Source: JACVRW01 sp963837445 (lineage in GTDB: Bacteria > Actinomycetota > Thermoleophilia > Solirubrobacterales > Thermoleophilaceae). From it: 64,000 bases of DNA. Made by a program: the position numbers and the translations under genes. Where the stretch lies: positions 1 through 64,000 of the forward strand of contig CAWINK010000003.1 in the NCBI GenBank assembly GCA_963837445.1. Reading direction: 5' to 3'. This document shows positions 24,132 through 31,965 of the stretch, one piece after another; the stretch's first letter is position 1, and each line of letters begins with the position of its first letter. The notes beneath the pieces are model-generated. The model saw only the letters and a program-made list of their open reading frames with translations. It did not search any database and was not told the origin of the DNA.

Positions 24132-24905
24132 ATGTTCGAGATAGGAGGCCGCCCGCTCGAGTCGCGCCTGATTCTCGGCACCGGCGGGTTTCGCAACCTG
24201 GAGGTGATGGCCGAGGCGGCGCGCGAATCCGGTGCCGAGCTGGCCACGGTGGCCATGCGGCGCGTGGACCCGAGTGCGCGCGGCTCGATCGTGGAGGTGC
24301 TGGAGGAGGCGGGGCTCGAGGTCCTGCCGAACACGGCCGGCTGCTTCACGGCGCGCGAGGCGGTGACCACCGCGAAGCTGGCGCGCGAGGCGCTCGAGAC
24401 CGACTGGGTGAAGCTCGAGGTGATCGGCGACGACCGCACCCTGCTGCCCGATCCGGCCGAGCTGCTCGCCGCCGCCGAGGAGCTGGTGGCGGACGGCTTC
24501 ACCGTGCTGCCCTACACGAACGACGACCCGATCCTCGCCCGCCGCCTCGAGGACACGGGCTGCGCGGCGGTGATGCCGCTGGGCTCGCCGATCGGCAGCG
24601 GGATGGGAATCAACAACCCGTACAACCTCCGCCTGATCGTGGAGCAGGCGCGGGTGCCGGTGATCCTCGACGCGGGCGTGGGCACGGCCTCCGACGCCAC
24701 GCTCGCAATGGAGGCCGGCTGCGACGCCGTGCTGCTCGCCAGCGCGATCTCGCGCGCCGCCGACCCCGCGGCGATGGCGCGCGCGATGCGCAAGGCGGTC
24801 GAGGCCGGCTACGAGGCGCGCCAGGCCGGACGGATCCCGCGGAGGCGCTACGCGCAGCCGTCGTCTCCCGATGAGGGCATCGCCGAGCTGCCGAGTGCTC
24901 CGTGA
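24132..24905 (+). CDS. thiG: Thiazole synthase ThiG
   Basis: This 257-residue TIM-barrel enzyme forms the thiazole phosphate of thiamine from deoxyxylulose phosphate, ThiS thiocarboxylate and the ThiO product. Motifs: RLILGTGGF at the start, TVAMRRVDPS, LPNTAGCFTAREAV, WVKLEVIGDDRTLLPD (the Lys forms the imine), PLGSPIGSGMGI and DAGVGTASDATLAMEAG. ATG 24132 has GGAGGG eight bases upstream; a GTG at 24126 overlapping the thiS stop is possible. It is in the riboswitch operon. Confidence 0.95.
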   Translation: MFEIGGRPLESRLILGTGGFRNLEVMAEAARESGAELATVAMRRVDPSARGSIVEVLEEAGLEVLPNTAGCFTAREAVTTAKLAREALETDWVKLEVIGDDRTLLPDPAELLAAAEELVADGFTVLPYTNDDPILARRLEDTGCAAVMPLGSPIGSGMGINNPYNLRLIVEQARVPVILDAGVGTASDATLAMEAGCDAVLLASAISRAADPAAMARAMRKAVEAGYEARQAGRIPRRRYAQPSSPDEGIAELPSAP

Positions 24906-25390
24906 GCACCGAGCTGGAGCGGGGCGCGGTCGACGCGCTGGCCGAAAGCTGGCGGGCGGCATGGGAGGGCGGTGCCTTCGGCGCCTGCTGCACGCCGGAC
25001 GTGACCTACGAGGACCCGGTGGCGGTGGACCTGCTGCGCGGCGTCGACGCGCTCGGCGCGCACGCCGCACGGCTCCGAGAGGCCTTCCCGGACCTGCGGA
25101 TGGAGGCCACCGCGCCGCCGCTCGTGCGCGGTGCTCACGCGTGCGTGCCCTGGCGCGCGCTCGGCACCCACCGCGCCGACCTCGGCCAGGCGCTCCCGGC
25201 CACCGACCGCTTCGTGACCCTGCACGGCCTCCACTACCTGGAGCTCACGGACGGCGCGGTGCGCAGGGCGCGCGGCTTCTTCGACCTCTACGACGCGGCC
25301 ACCCAGCTCGGCCTCCTGCCCACCCGCGGCGGCTTCGGAGAGACGGCGCTGCTGCTGCTGCGCGGCTTCGGGCTGAGGCGCCGGCCCTAG
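24902..25390 (+). CDS. SnoaL-like/NTF2-fold protein
   Basis: This 162-residue protein has the small NTF2-like alpha+beta cone fold. It shows the pattern WRAAWEGGAFGACCTPDVTY-EDPV, LREAFPDLRM and a closing DGAVRRARGFFDLYD, typical of SnoaL-like polyketide cyclase relatives. GTG 24902 overlaps the thiG stop by four bases, so it should be expressed with the thiazole genes, though no thiamine role is known to me. Confidence 0.7.
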   Translation: MSTELERGAVDALAESWRAAWEGGAFGACCTPDVTYEDPVAVDLLRGVDALGAHAARLREAFPDLRMEATAPPLVRGAHACVPWRALGTHRADLGQALPATDRFVTLHGLHYLELTDGAVRRARGFFDLYDAATQLGLLPTRGGFGETALLLLRGFGLRRRP

Positions 25391-25400
25391 CCGACCGGCC

Positions 25401-25814
25401 CTATTTCACTGTGATGGTGCCGGCCATGCCGGGCGCGTGCACTTCGCAGACGTACTCGTAGGTGCCCGCCTCGTCGAGCGCCAGCTCGAAGGTGTCGCCC
25501 TGCTGCATGCCGCCGGTGGGCCCCGACGAGAAGTCGGCTCCAGGGCCGGACGTCTTGTGCACGTCGTGCGGGACCGACTCGTCGTTCGTGAAGGTGATCG
25601 TCTCGCCGGGCGCAACGGTCAGGTCCTTGGGGTCGAACTGCACGTTCTGCATCCCGACCTGCGCGCCGCCGCCGCCGCCACCGCCTGCGGGTTCCTCGGT
25701 GGTGGTGGCCTCGTCTGCACCACCGCTGTCGCCGCTGTCGTCGTCACCACCGCAACCGGCCGCGACGAGGCCGAGGGCGAGGCAGGCAAGTATCAGCGCG
25801 AGTAGCTTTGTCAT
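25401..25814 (-). CDS. Cupredoxin (plastocyanin-like) lipoprotein
   Basis: This is a 137-residue lipoprotein: LACLALGLVAAGCGG gives the lipobox Cys, followed by an acidic linker and a poly-Gly stretch. The mature domain has the type-1 copper ligands of plastocyanin-like proteins: His in ESVPHDVHK, and Cys, His and Met in YVCEVHAPGMAG near the C-terminus. It is a likely extracytoplasmic electron carrier or copper-binding protein. Its ATG overlaps the argF stop by four bases, an odd pairing. Confidence 0.88.
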   Translation of the reverse strand: MTKLLALILACLALGLVAAGCGGDDDSGDSGGADEATTTEEPAGGGGGGGAQVGMQNVQFDPKDLTVAPGETITFTNDESVPHDVHKTSGPGADFSSGPTGGMQQGDTFELALDEAGTYEYVCEVHAPGMAGTITVK

Positions 25815-26677
25815 GGGCCAGAGATTAGATGCTCGAGCAGTGACTTCTGGGCGTGCAGGCGGTTCTCCGCCTGATCCCAGACGGCCGAGCGCTCGCCGTA
25901 GAGCACGTCGTCTGTGATCTCCTCGCCCGGGTGCGCGGGCAGGCAGTGGAGCACGATGGCGTCGTCGCGGGCCTGCGCCAAGAGGTCGGCGTCGATCCGG
26001 TAGGGCGCCAGCAGCTCGCGCCGGCGATCGGCGTCGTCCTCGTCGCCCATGCTCACCCAGACGTCGGTGTAGATGGCGTGCGCACCCTGCACAGCCTCGG
26101 AGGGCTCCACCCCGGGCGCGTCCGGCAGCGACAGCTCAGGCGGAGACGCCACGGCCACCTCCACGCCGGCTATCCGGCCCGCGATCAGGAGCGAGCGGGT
26201 CATGTTGTTCCCGTCGCCCACGTAGGCGAGCTTCAGCCCCTCGAGCGTGCCGAAGCGCTCGAGCAGCGTCATCAGGTCGGCGAGCGCCTGGCAGGGGTGG
26301 TGCTCCTGGGTGAGCATGTTGATCACCGGGATCGACGCGTGCTCGGCCAGCTCGGTGACCGTTTCGTGCGGACCGGTGCGGATGCCGATCCCATGGACCA
26401 TCCGGGACAGCACGAGCGCCACGTCGCGCGGCGACTCGCCGCGCGCCATCTGCAGCTCGCCCTGGCGCAGGATCAGCGCGTGCCCGCCTAGCTCGTACAC
26501 GCCGGTCTCGAACGACACGCGCGTGCGCGTGGACGGCTTGTCGAACACGAGCGCCACGCTCTTGCCGTCGAGCGTGCGCGAGGACAGGCGATCGGCCTTG
26601 AGCTCGATCGCGCGCTCCAGGAGCCGCCGCTGTTCCGCGGTCGTAAGCTCCTCTCCGGTAAGGAAGTGACTTGCCAA
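25811..26677 (-). CDS. argF: Ornithine carbamoyltransferase
   Basis: This 288-residue enzyme makes citrulline from carbamoyl phosphate and ornithine (arginine biosynthesis). Motifs: KPSTRTRVSFE (carbamoyl-phosphate site), EHHPCQALADLMT, YVGDGNNMTRSL, and IVLHCLPAHPGEEI (HCLP ornithine loop). Length is slightly short for the family. The TTG start at 26677 is supported by GAGGA about seven bases upstream and by the SHFLTGEEL N-terminus. The start codon touches the ATG of the divergent EEP-family gene, leaving no intergenic promoter space. No other arginine genes are present. Confidence 0.93.
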   Translation of the reverse strand: MASHFLTGEELTTAEQRRLLERAIELKADRLSSRTLDGKSVALVFDKPSTRTRVSFETGVYELGGHALILRQGELQMARGESPRDVALVLSRMVHGIGIRTGPHETVTELAEHASIPVINMLTQEHHPCQALADLMTLLERFGTLEGLKLAYVGDGNNMTRSLLIAGRIAGVEVAVASPPELSLPDAPGVEPSEAVQGAHAIYTDVWVSMGDEDDADRRRELLAPYRIDADLLAQARDDAIVLHCLPAHPGEEITDDVLYGERSAVWDQAENRLHAQKSLLEHLISGP

Positions 26678-27510
26678 TGCGAGTCCTCAGCTGGAATCTC
26701 TACCACGGACGCGACTTCCCGCCCGACGAGGCGCTCTTCACGCTGCGCTCGCGGCTGCTGCGCGTGACCGAGAGAAACGAGACGCACGTGCAGGTGAACC
26801 GCTCGCTCGCGCGTGAGTTCGCGGGCTGGCTCGCCGACCGAGAGTGGGACGTGGCGCTGCTTCAGGAGGCCCCGCCGCTCTGGTTCCGCGCGTTCCAACG
26901 GCGGACAGCCGCGGCGGGCGCGCGCGTGTTCACGTCGCGCAACGTGGTGCCGCCGCTCCAGCGGCTGGCGGCCGTGGCCAACCCGGACCTGATCGCCTCC
27001 TGGGAGGGCGGCTCGAACCAGGTGCTCGTGCGCGAGCCCGGGCGGATCCTCGAGCGGCGCCACATGACGCTCACACGGCGACCCGAGCGCCGCACGATGC
27101 AGTGGGCGCGCGTCGAGCTGCCCGGCGGCGCCGAGGTGTGCGTGGCGAACCTGCACGCCTCCGCCGGGCTGCCGGAGAAGGCGAGCGCCGAGCTCGTGGC
27201 GGCGGCGGTGTCCGCGGTCGAGTGGTCCGAGCGTCTCCCGCTGGTGCTCGGCGGCGACTTCAACGTGCGTCCCGGGCAGCACCCGTCCGCGTTCGTCGAG
27301 CTGCGCGAGCGCTTCGGGCTCGGAGAGCCGACGGGGCCGAACGCGATCGATCACCTGCTCGCCCGTGGCCTCGAGGTGGTGGAGGAGACGCGGCGCGTCG
27401 CGCCCGAGGAGCGCGAGCTTCCACAGCCCGACGGGCGGCGACTGCGGCTGTCCGACCACGCGCCCGTCGTGGCGCAGTGGGAGGTGGGGTCGTCGCAGCC
27501 TCCGAGGTGA
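26677..27510 (+). CDS. Endonuclease/exonuclease/phosphatase (EEP) family protein
   Basis: This 277-residue EEP-superfamily metal-dependent phosphodiesterase starts MRVLSWNLYHGRD (the metal-site Asn). It continues with VALLQEAPP (metal-site Glu), NLHASAG, LVLGGDFNVRPG (catalytic Asp-Asn) and a final LSDHAPVVAQWEV (catalytic His). It could act on nucleic acid, lipid phosphates or sugar phosphates. ATG 26677 abuts the divergent argF TTG. No signal peptide. Confidence 0.85.
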   Translation: MRVLSWNLYHGRDFPPDEALFTLRSRLLRVTERNETHVQVNRSLAREFAGWLADREWDVALLQEAPPLWFRAFQRRTAAAGARVFTSRNVVPPLQRLAAVANPDLIASWEGGSNQVLVREPGRILERRHMTLTRRPERRTMQWARVELPGGAEVCVANLHASAGLPEKASAELVAAAVSAVEWSERLPLVLGGDFNVRPGQHPSAFVELRERFGLGEPTGPNAIDHLLARGLEVVEETRRVAPEERELPQPDGRRLRLSDHAPVVAQWEVGSSQPPR

Positions 27511-27570
27511 GATAGTCCCGCGTTGCGGGAAGGAAGAGTCCAACCAAGCGGCACACGAGGGGGAGCCAGA

Positions 27571-28513
27571 GTGGCGGAGCGCAAGAGCACGGGTAAGTCG
27601 AGCGGTGGGTCGAAGCGGGCGAGCGCGTCGAGCAAGCGCTCGACGAGCAGCCGCGCGAAGGCGTCAGGCGGGAGCCGCGCGCAAGGCGTCGGGCGGGAGC
27701 CGCGCCAAGGCGTCAGGCGGGAGCCGCGCCAAGGCGTCGGGCGGGAGCCGCGCCAAGAGCGCCCGCTCCGCGAGCAGCCGTTCCTCGTCGACGTCGGCCA
27801 AGAGCCGCAGCAGCTCGTCGACCTCCGGCGCTTCGACCAAGCGCAAGGCCGCCGCGAAGAAGGGCGGCCAGGCTCGCGGGCGCCAGCAGAAGGCGCGCAA
27901 GGCCGCGAAGACCACCGCCCGCGCTGCGTCGAAGCCGGCGAAGAAGGCCGGCGTCGAGGCCAAGACCGTCGCCGAGTTCCGCGAGGCGCTTCGCAAGAAC
28001 CTGATCGACCCGATGGAGATGGTGCTCCTCACCCGCCAGCGCATCGAGGACGCGCTGGAGGAGGCCGTCGAGCGCGGACGCATGACGTCAAGCGACGCGC
28101 AGGGTCTCGTCACGAGCCTCCTGCAGCAGGGGAAGAAGCAGACGAACGACGTGCTCAAGGACCTCGAGCAGCTTCTCGGCCGCGGTCGCGACGAGATCGA
28201 GGGCCGCACCTCGGGCGTGCGCAGGCGAGCGGGCGGCGCGGTCGGAGGAGCGCGCAAGCAGGCGTCCGGCGCGCGCAGCCGCGCGGTGCGCGCGGCGTCA
28301 CCGGCGCTGGCGCAGGCGGACCGCGCCCGGCGCGCGGCTGGGGTCGGGCCGAACTTCCCGATCACCGCGTACGACGACCTGACGGCCGACCAGGTCGTGA
28401 GCCGGACCACCGGCCTCACGCCCGCCGAGCTGCGCAAGGTGCGCGACTACGAGCGCCGCAACGCCAACCGCAAGACCGTTCTCAACTCGATCGAGTCGAA
28501 GCTCGGCTCGTAG
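27571..28513 (+). CDS. Lys/Ser/Ala-rich phasin-like protein with frameshift in N-terminal tandem repeats
   Basis: GTG 27571 starts AERKSTGKSSGGSKRASASS and enters a tandem repeat ASGGSRAK. Repeat copy 1 has 25 bases instead of 24, so the frame from the start codon leaves the coding frame. The downstream frame runs to 28513 with three more copies, a basic Ser/Ala/Lys region (histone-tail-like), then a helical phasin-like part (EFREALRKNLIDPMEMVLLT, about 150 residues before the end) and a C-terminal module (FPITAYDDLTADQVVSRTTG, ending DYERRNANRKTVLNSIESKL). The likely role is binding DNA, polyphosphate or storage-granule surfaces; this is inference. The extra base may be a sequencing error or real slippage. 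Confidence 0.7.
27661..27757 (+). repeat. Four tandem 24-bp repeats encoding ASGGSRAK
   Basis: Copies lie at 27661-27685 (25 bases, one extra in its GCGCGC run), 27686-27709, 27710-27733 and 27734-27757. They differ only by TCA/TCG in the Ser codon, which alternates between copies, so the true unit may be a 48-bp pair. The near-identity indicates recent expansion or ongoing slippage. Confidence 0.85.
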
Positions 28514-28534
28514 TCCGTCTTGTAGAGAGACGGG
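28514..28534 (+). terminator. Hairpin directly after the phasin-like gene
   Basis: CCGTCT at 28515-28520 pairs with AGACGG at 28528-28533, with a 7-base loop and an extra T-G pair outside. It starts one base after the TAG stop. There is no U-tract, so it is at best a weak or factor-assisted terminator before the methyltransferase gene at 28554. Confidence 0.4.
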
Positions 28535-28553
28535 CCTGCGAGCATAGGGCGTC

Positions 28554-29927
28554 GTGGAAGGCGCCCAGGCAACAACACGTCCGCGTCCCCGAAGGGGTGA
28601 CGAGCTCGAGCTTCGGATCGACCGTCTCGCCTACGGCGGGGCGGGCGTCGCGCGCACCGAGACCGGCTACGTGGTGTTCATCCGCGGCGCGGTGCCAGGT
28701 GACCGCGTCCGCGCGCGGATCGGAAAGTCCAAGCGCTCGTGGGCGGAGGCAGAGCTCGTCGAGCTCCTCGAGCCGAGCCCCGACCGGATCGAGCCGGTGG
28801 CGCCCCACCCGGGTGCGCCCTGGCAGGTGCTCCCCTACGAGCGGCAGCTCGAGGAGAAGGAGTCCCAGGTTCGCGACGCGCTGACTCGCATCGGCGGATT
28901 CGACAACCCGCCGGTGGAGACGATCGTCGCGGCCAAGGAGCAGCTCCGCTACCGCAACAAGCTCGAGTACTCGTTCGGAATGGACGAGGACGGCGGGCTC
29001 GTGCTCGGATTCCACCGCGCCGGCCGCTTCGACCTGATCGACGACGTGGAGGACGACATCCTCGCCTCCGAGCGCATCAACGAGGTGCGCGAGGCCGTCA
29101 AGGCATGGTGCCGCGACGAGGGTCTCACCGCGTGGGACCGGGAGACGCAGACCGGCGTGCTCCGCAACCTCGTTGTGCGTGAGGGCCGTCGCAGCGGTCA
29201 GATCCATGCCCGAGTGGTCACGAGCCCTGGCGCCGAGTTCCGCGTGGCCGAGCTTGCCGCGGCCACGCCCGCCGACTCGTTCCTCTGGACGCGCGCGGAG
29301 GGTGTTGCCGAGACCACCCGCGGTGGCGACACCAAGGTGATCAAGGGAACGGCCGTGCTCGAGGAGGAGCTGTCGGGTCTGCGCTTCCGGATCTCGCCGG
29401 ACGCCTTCTTCCAGACCAACACCGAGATGGCCGAGACGCTCTACGGCACGGCGGCCGAGCTGGCCGGCCTCAGCGGGCGCGAGAAGGTGCTCGACCTCTT
29501 CTGCGGCATCGGCACGATCGCGCTGGCGCTCGCCCTCGACGCGGGCGAGGTCTGGGGGGTCGAGCTGGTGGAGGAGGCGGTTCGCGACGCGATCGAGAAC
29601 GCCAAGTTGAACGGCATCGACAACACGCGCTTCTTCGCCGGAGACGTGCGGCTCGTGATGCGCGAGCTCCTCGAGCAGTCCGGAAGCCCGGACGTGATCG
29701 TGGTGGACCCGCCGCGGGCCGGCCTGTCACAGAAGGTGGTGCGCCGGATCATCGAGGCGGAGGCGCAGCGGATCGTCTACGTCTCCTGCAACCCGACCAC
29801 GCTCGCGCCGAACGCGCGCCAGCTCGTGGACGACGGCGGCTACGAGCTGAAGACGGTGCGCCCGGTCGACATGTTCCCGCAGACGCCGCACATCGAGTGC
29901 GTGGCGCTGCTGGAGCGAGCCGGCTAG
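28554..29927 (+). CDS. RNA (uracil-C5) methyltransferase, RumA/RlmD/TrmA family
   Basis: This 457-residue SAM-dependent tRNA/23S rRNA uracil-5 methyltransferase has an N-terminal TRAM-like OB domain (about 10-75; LAYGGAGVARTETGYVVFIR). Then come SPDAFFQTN, DLFCGIGTIALALALDAG (SAM motif), VIVVDPPRAGLSQKV and IVYVSCNPTTLAPNARQL (nucleophile Cys). The Fe-S cluster region, normally CGGCxxQH-x-SYExQL, reads HPGAPWQVLPYERQLEEK with no cysteines, so no cluster is expected. GTG 28554 gives a short unstructured N-terminus. Its stop overlaps the opposing gene at CTAG. Confidence 0.92.
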   Translation: MEGAQATTRPRPRRGDELELRIDRLAYGGAGVARTETGYVVFIRGAVPGDRVRARIGKSKRSWAEAELVELLEPSPDRIEPVAPHPGAPWQVLPYERQLEEKESQVRDALTRIGGFDNPPVETIVAAKEQLRYRNKLEYSFGMDEDGGLVLGFHRAGRFDLIDDVEDDILASERINEVREAVKAWCRDEGLTAWDRETQTGVLRNLVVREGRRSGQIHARVVTSPGAEFRVAELAAATPADSFLWTRAEGVAETTRGGDTKVIKGTAVLEEELSGLRFRISPDAFFQTNTEMAETLYGTAAELAGLSGREKVLDLFCGIGTIALALALDAGEVWGVELVEEAVRDAIENAKLNGIDNTRFFAGDVRLVMRELLEQSGSPDVIVVDPPRAGLSQKVVRRIIEAEAQRIVYVSCNPTTLAPNARQLVDDGGYELKTVRPVDMFPQTPHIECVALLERAG

Positions 29928-30703
29928 CCGCGGATCCGGATGAAGCGCACGATGGCGTCGTGCGTACCCGTGTCCAGCGCGGCGCCCTGGAAGGCGGGGT
30001 GGGGCGAGTCGAACCGCTCCTCCACGAAGCCGCTCGTGAGCCTGACCCTGAACGCGCGCCGCGAGCCGAAGATGCGGTAGGCGGGCAGCTTCTTCGTCTC
30101 AAGGTCGGGGAACGACATCCATCCCAGCATCGGCCAGCCCGAGAGCGACTCGATCGAGTGTGAGCCGCAGCCCGCTCCAGGCAGCCGAGTCAGGTCCGGG
30201 TCCGCCATCTCGAGGCCCAGCTTCGTGCCGTCCCATGTGAGGGCCATGTCGAGCGGCCGCCGGATGCGCCGGTTGCACTCGGACTCGTCACCGACCATCT
30301 CGGTCAACGGCTGACACTGGACAGGGTCCCCGCTGCGGGTGGCGGAGCCGCTCGCCGTGCCCCGATAGGAGCCGCGCACGTTGAAGGTGACCCGCGGCGA
30401 GCGCCGTCCCACCCGCTTCATCAGCACCGGGCTGCGCCGGATGCCGCGGAAGCGCGTGAACCCCACGCTGAGTCCCGTGCCGCGGCCGTACTGGTAGTTC
30501 TCGTCGCTCTCGGTGTGCGAGACGACGCTGCACACTCCGTTGCTCCCGTCACCGTCGACCCGCCGGTGGGCGTCCCCCGAGCCCTCCACGACCACCCTGA
30601 AGACGGCCTTCTGCGTCTTCACGCCCGGCGGGAGAGGTTGCGCATACGAAGCCGTGGCCGTCACGCCCGACGCGACCAGCAACAACAGGAGCGCGCGTGT
30701 CAC
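29924..30703 (-). CDS. Hypothetical secreted protein
   Basis: This 259-residue protein of unrecognised family begins with a signal peptide (TRALLLLLVASGVTATASYA). The rest is beta-rich, with several cysteines (NGVCSVVS, PVQCQPL, DESECNRR, PGAGCGSHS) suggesting disulfides outside the cell. The frame stays open upstream, but GTG 30703 gives the signal peptide and overlaps the stop of the zinc-ribbon-like gene by four bases. It is the last gene of the long minus-strand run. Confidence 0.7.
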   Translation of the reverse strand: MTRALLLLLVASGVTATASYAQPLPPGVKTQKAVFRVVVEGSGDAHRRVDGDGSNGVCSVVSHTESDENYQYGRGTGLSVGFTRFRGIRRSPVLMKRVGRRSPRVTFNVRGSYRGTASGSATRSGDPVQCQPLTEMVGDESECNRRIRRPLDMALTWDGTKLGLEMADPDLTRLPGAGCGSHSIESLSGWPMLGWMSFPDLETKKLPAYRIFGSRRAFRVRLTSGFVEERFDSPHPAFQGAALDTGTHDAIVRFIRIRG

Positions 30704-30876
30704 TGGGGCGCGACGTCCTCGTCGAGCGCCACTTCCTCGTTTGCGTGGACCGTGCACAGGAACGGGCCACCCGTGTCGAGCGATGACTGGATCTCCTGGT
30801 CGGTGAGCTTCGTGCCGCACTCGGCGCACGTGCGCTCGATCACGGGATCGACGCCGGACTGCTCTTCGAGCTCCAT
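30700..30876 (-). CDS. Small zinc-ribbon-like protein
   Basis: This is a 58-residue cytosolic protein. A CAEC pair near residue 17 and a lone Cys followed by His (FLCTVHANEE) near residue 43 could form an incomplete zinc site (C-x2-C...C-x2-H). The rest is acidic. ATG 30876 shares one base with the upstream stop (TGATG), and its own stop overlaps the next start by four bases, so it is a bona fide operon member. Function unknown. Confidence 0.6.
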   Translation of the reverse strand: MELEEQSGVDPVIERTCAECGTKLTDQEIQSSLDTGGPFLCTVHANEEVALDEDVAPQ

Positions 30877-31298
30877 CAGGAAGCGCTCCCCACGATGTGA
30901 GTCACGGGCAGGCCCGTGGCGGCCTCTGCCTTGCGCGGCAGGTCCACCCGGAGCCACTTGGATATGTGCAGAGGGAGCGTCGAGACGATCAGCTCGTCGT
31001 ACTCGCCGAAGTTGCACTCGTCCTGGATGGCGGCGAGCGGGTCGGGGTCGCCGACCTTTGCGTCCCCGACATTGAGCCCCTCCGTCCGGAGCTCCTCGAC
31101 AAAGGCGAGGCGGTGCTGCTCGGCCTCCTCCCCGCCGCCGTGCATGTCGCCCGCCCAGGCAATGCCGTGCGGCGTGGAAGGCACCAGAAGGGTGAACTCG
31201 CAGGGTCCCTGCATGGTCCTCGTGCGCAGGGCATCGAGCAGCTCAGGGCACTCGGCGGTGCGGTTGGCCACTACGAGGACTCGGGCCTCGGCAGGCAT
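30876..31298 (-). CDS. Usp-like/HUP-fold protein of unknown function
   Basis: This 140-residue protein starts with strand-helix RVLVVANRTAECPELLDALR. It continues with FTLLVPSTPHG and EYDELIVSTLPLHISKW, resembling the UspA/HUP alpha/beta fold, but I see no G-x2-G-x9-G-S/T nucleotide motif. It is probably a non-ATP-binding relative. It is tightly spaced between the UDG-like gene (10 bases) and the zinc-ribbon-like gene (1-base overlap). Confidence 0.6.
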   Translation of the reverse strand: MPAEARVLVVANRTAECPELLDALRTRTMQGPCEFTLLVPSTPHGIAWAGDMHGGGEEAEQHRLAFVEELRTEGLNVGDAKVGDPDPLAAIQDECNFGEYDELIVSTLPLHISKWLRVDLPRKAEAATGLPVTHIVGSAS

Positions 31299-31308
31299 GC
31301 AGCAAAGG

Positions 31309-31965
31309 TTAGTACGGCGGGAAGTCCGCGTACCACTCGCCGAGCGCCCGGAAGGCCGCCCAGAACTCGCGCTTCACCTGCTCGTCGTCGAGCGAGCGGT
31401 CGATGTCCGGCACCACGAGCGCCTCCAGCGAGGGCGTGAGGCGCTGGAGCTCGCCGGGCTTCCAGTCGAGCGGGCGGCCGAGCGGCACGCGGAGGTCGTT
31501 CAGCTCCTCGACCGCCTCCTCGCCCATCACCACGACGATCCGGGGCTGCACGATCGTGAGCTCCTCCAGCACGCGGGCGCGGCAGGCGGGCGCCGATTCG
31601 TCCGTGTCGTGCACCGGGCACTTCACGAACACGGTCCCGTACACGGCGAGCGGATCGATGCCGAGCCGCTTGAAGCTCTTCATCAGCGCGCTGCCGGCTC
31701 GTCCGTAGAACGCCACGCCCTCCTCGATCTCCGAGGGCACCGGCGCGAACTTCAGCAGGAAGATGTCGGCCTGGGGATGCCCCGAGCCGAGCACGGGCAT
31801 GAGATTCCCGCGAGGGCAGTGATCGCAGCCCTGAATCTCCCTCGTGAGGAGGTTCAGCTCGCGGATCGCTCGCTCGAGGTACTTCTCGCGAATCTCGTCG
31901 TCAGTGGCCGGCACCGTCCCACTGGCTTTTGACGGACCTGCCATTGCTCCTTTCGGGCGCATCAC
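31309..31965 (-). CDS. Uracil-DNA-glycosylase-superfamily-like protein, apparently lacking catalytic motifs
   Basis: This 218-residue protein has the overall plan of family 4 UDGs: an N-terminal Cys pair (CDHC), a GRAGSALMKSFKRLG segment matching the GRAG region, KCPVHDTDESAPACRARVLE containing two further Cys as in the 4Fe-4S set, and VQPRIVVVMGEEAVEEL. The first catalytic motif (GEAPG in active enzymes) reads LKFAPVPSE, and I find no His-Pro-Ser motif near the C-terminus. It may be inactive on uracil or have another role. The ATG overlaps the GT-PHP gene stop by four bases. Confidence 0.65.
   Translation of the reverse strand: MMRPKGAMAGPSKASGTVPATDDEIREKYLERAIRELNLLTREIQGCDHCPRGNLMPVLGSGHPQADIFLLKFAPVPSEIEEGVAFYGRAGSALMKSFKRLGIDPLAVYGTVFVKCPVHDTDESAPACRARVLEELTIVQPRIVVVMGEEAVEELNDLRVPLGRPLDWKPGELQRLTPSLEALVVPDIDRSLDDEQVKREFWAAFRALGEWYADFPPY

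Noticed and set aside
27661..27757. Regular 24-bp repeats considered as a CRISPR-like array
   Set aside because: The copies are contiguous with no spacers and encode ASGGSRAK in frame with a basic protein.
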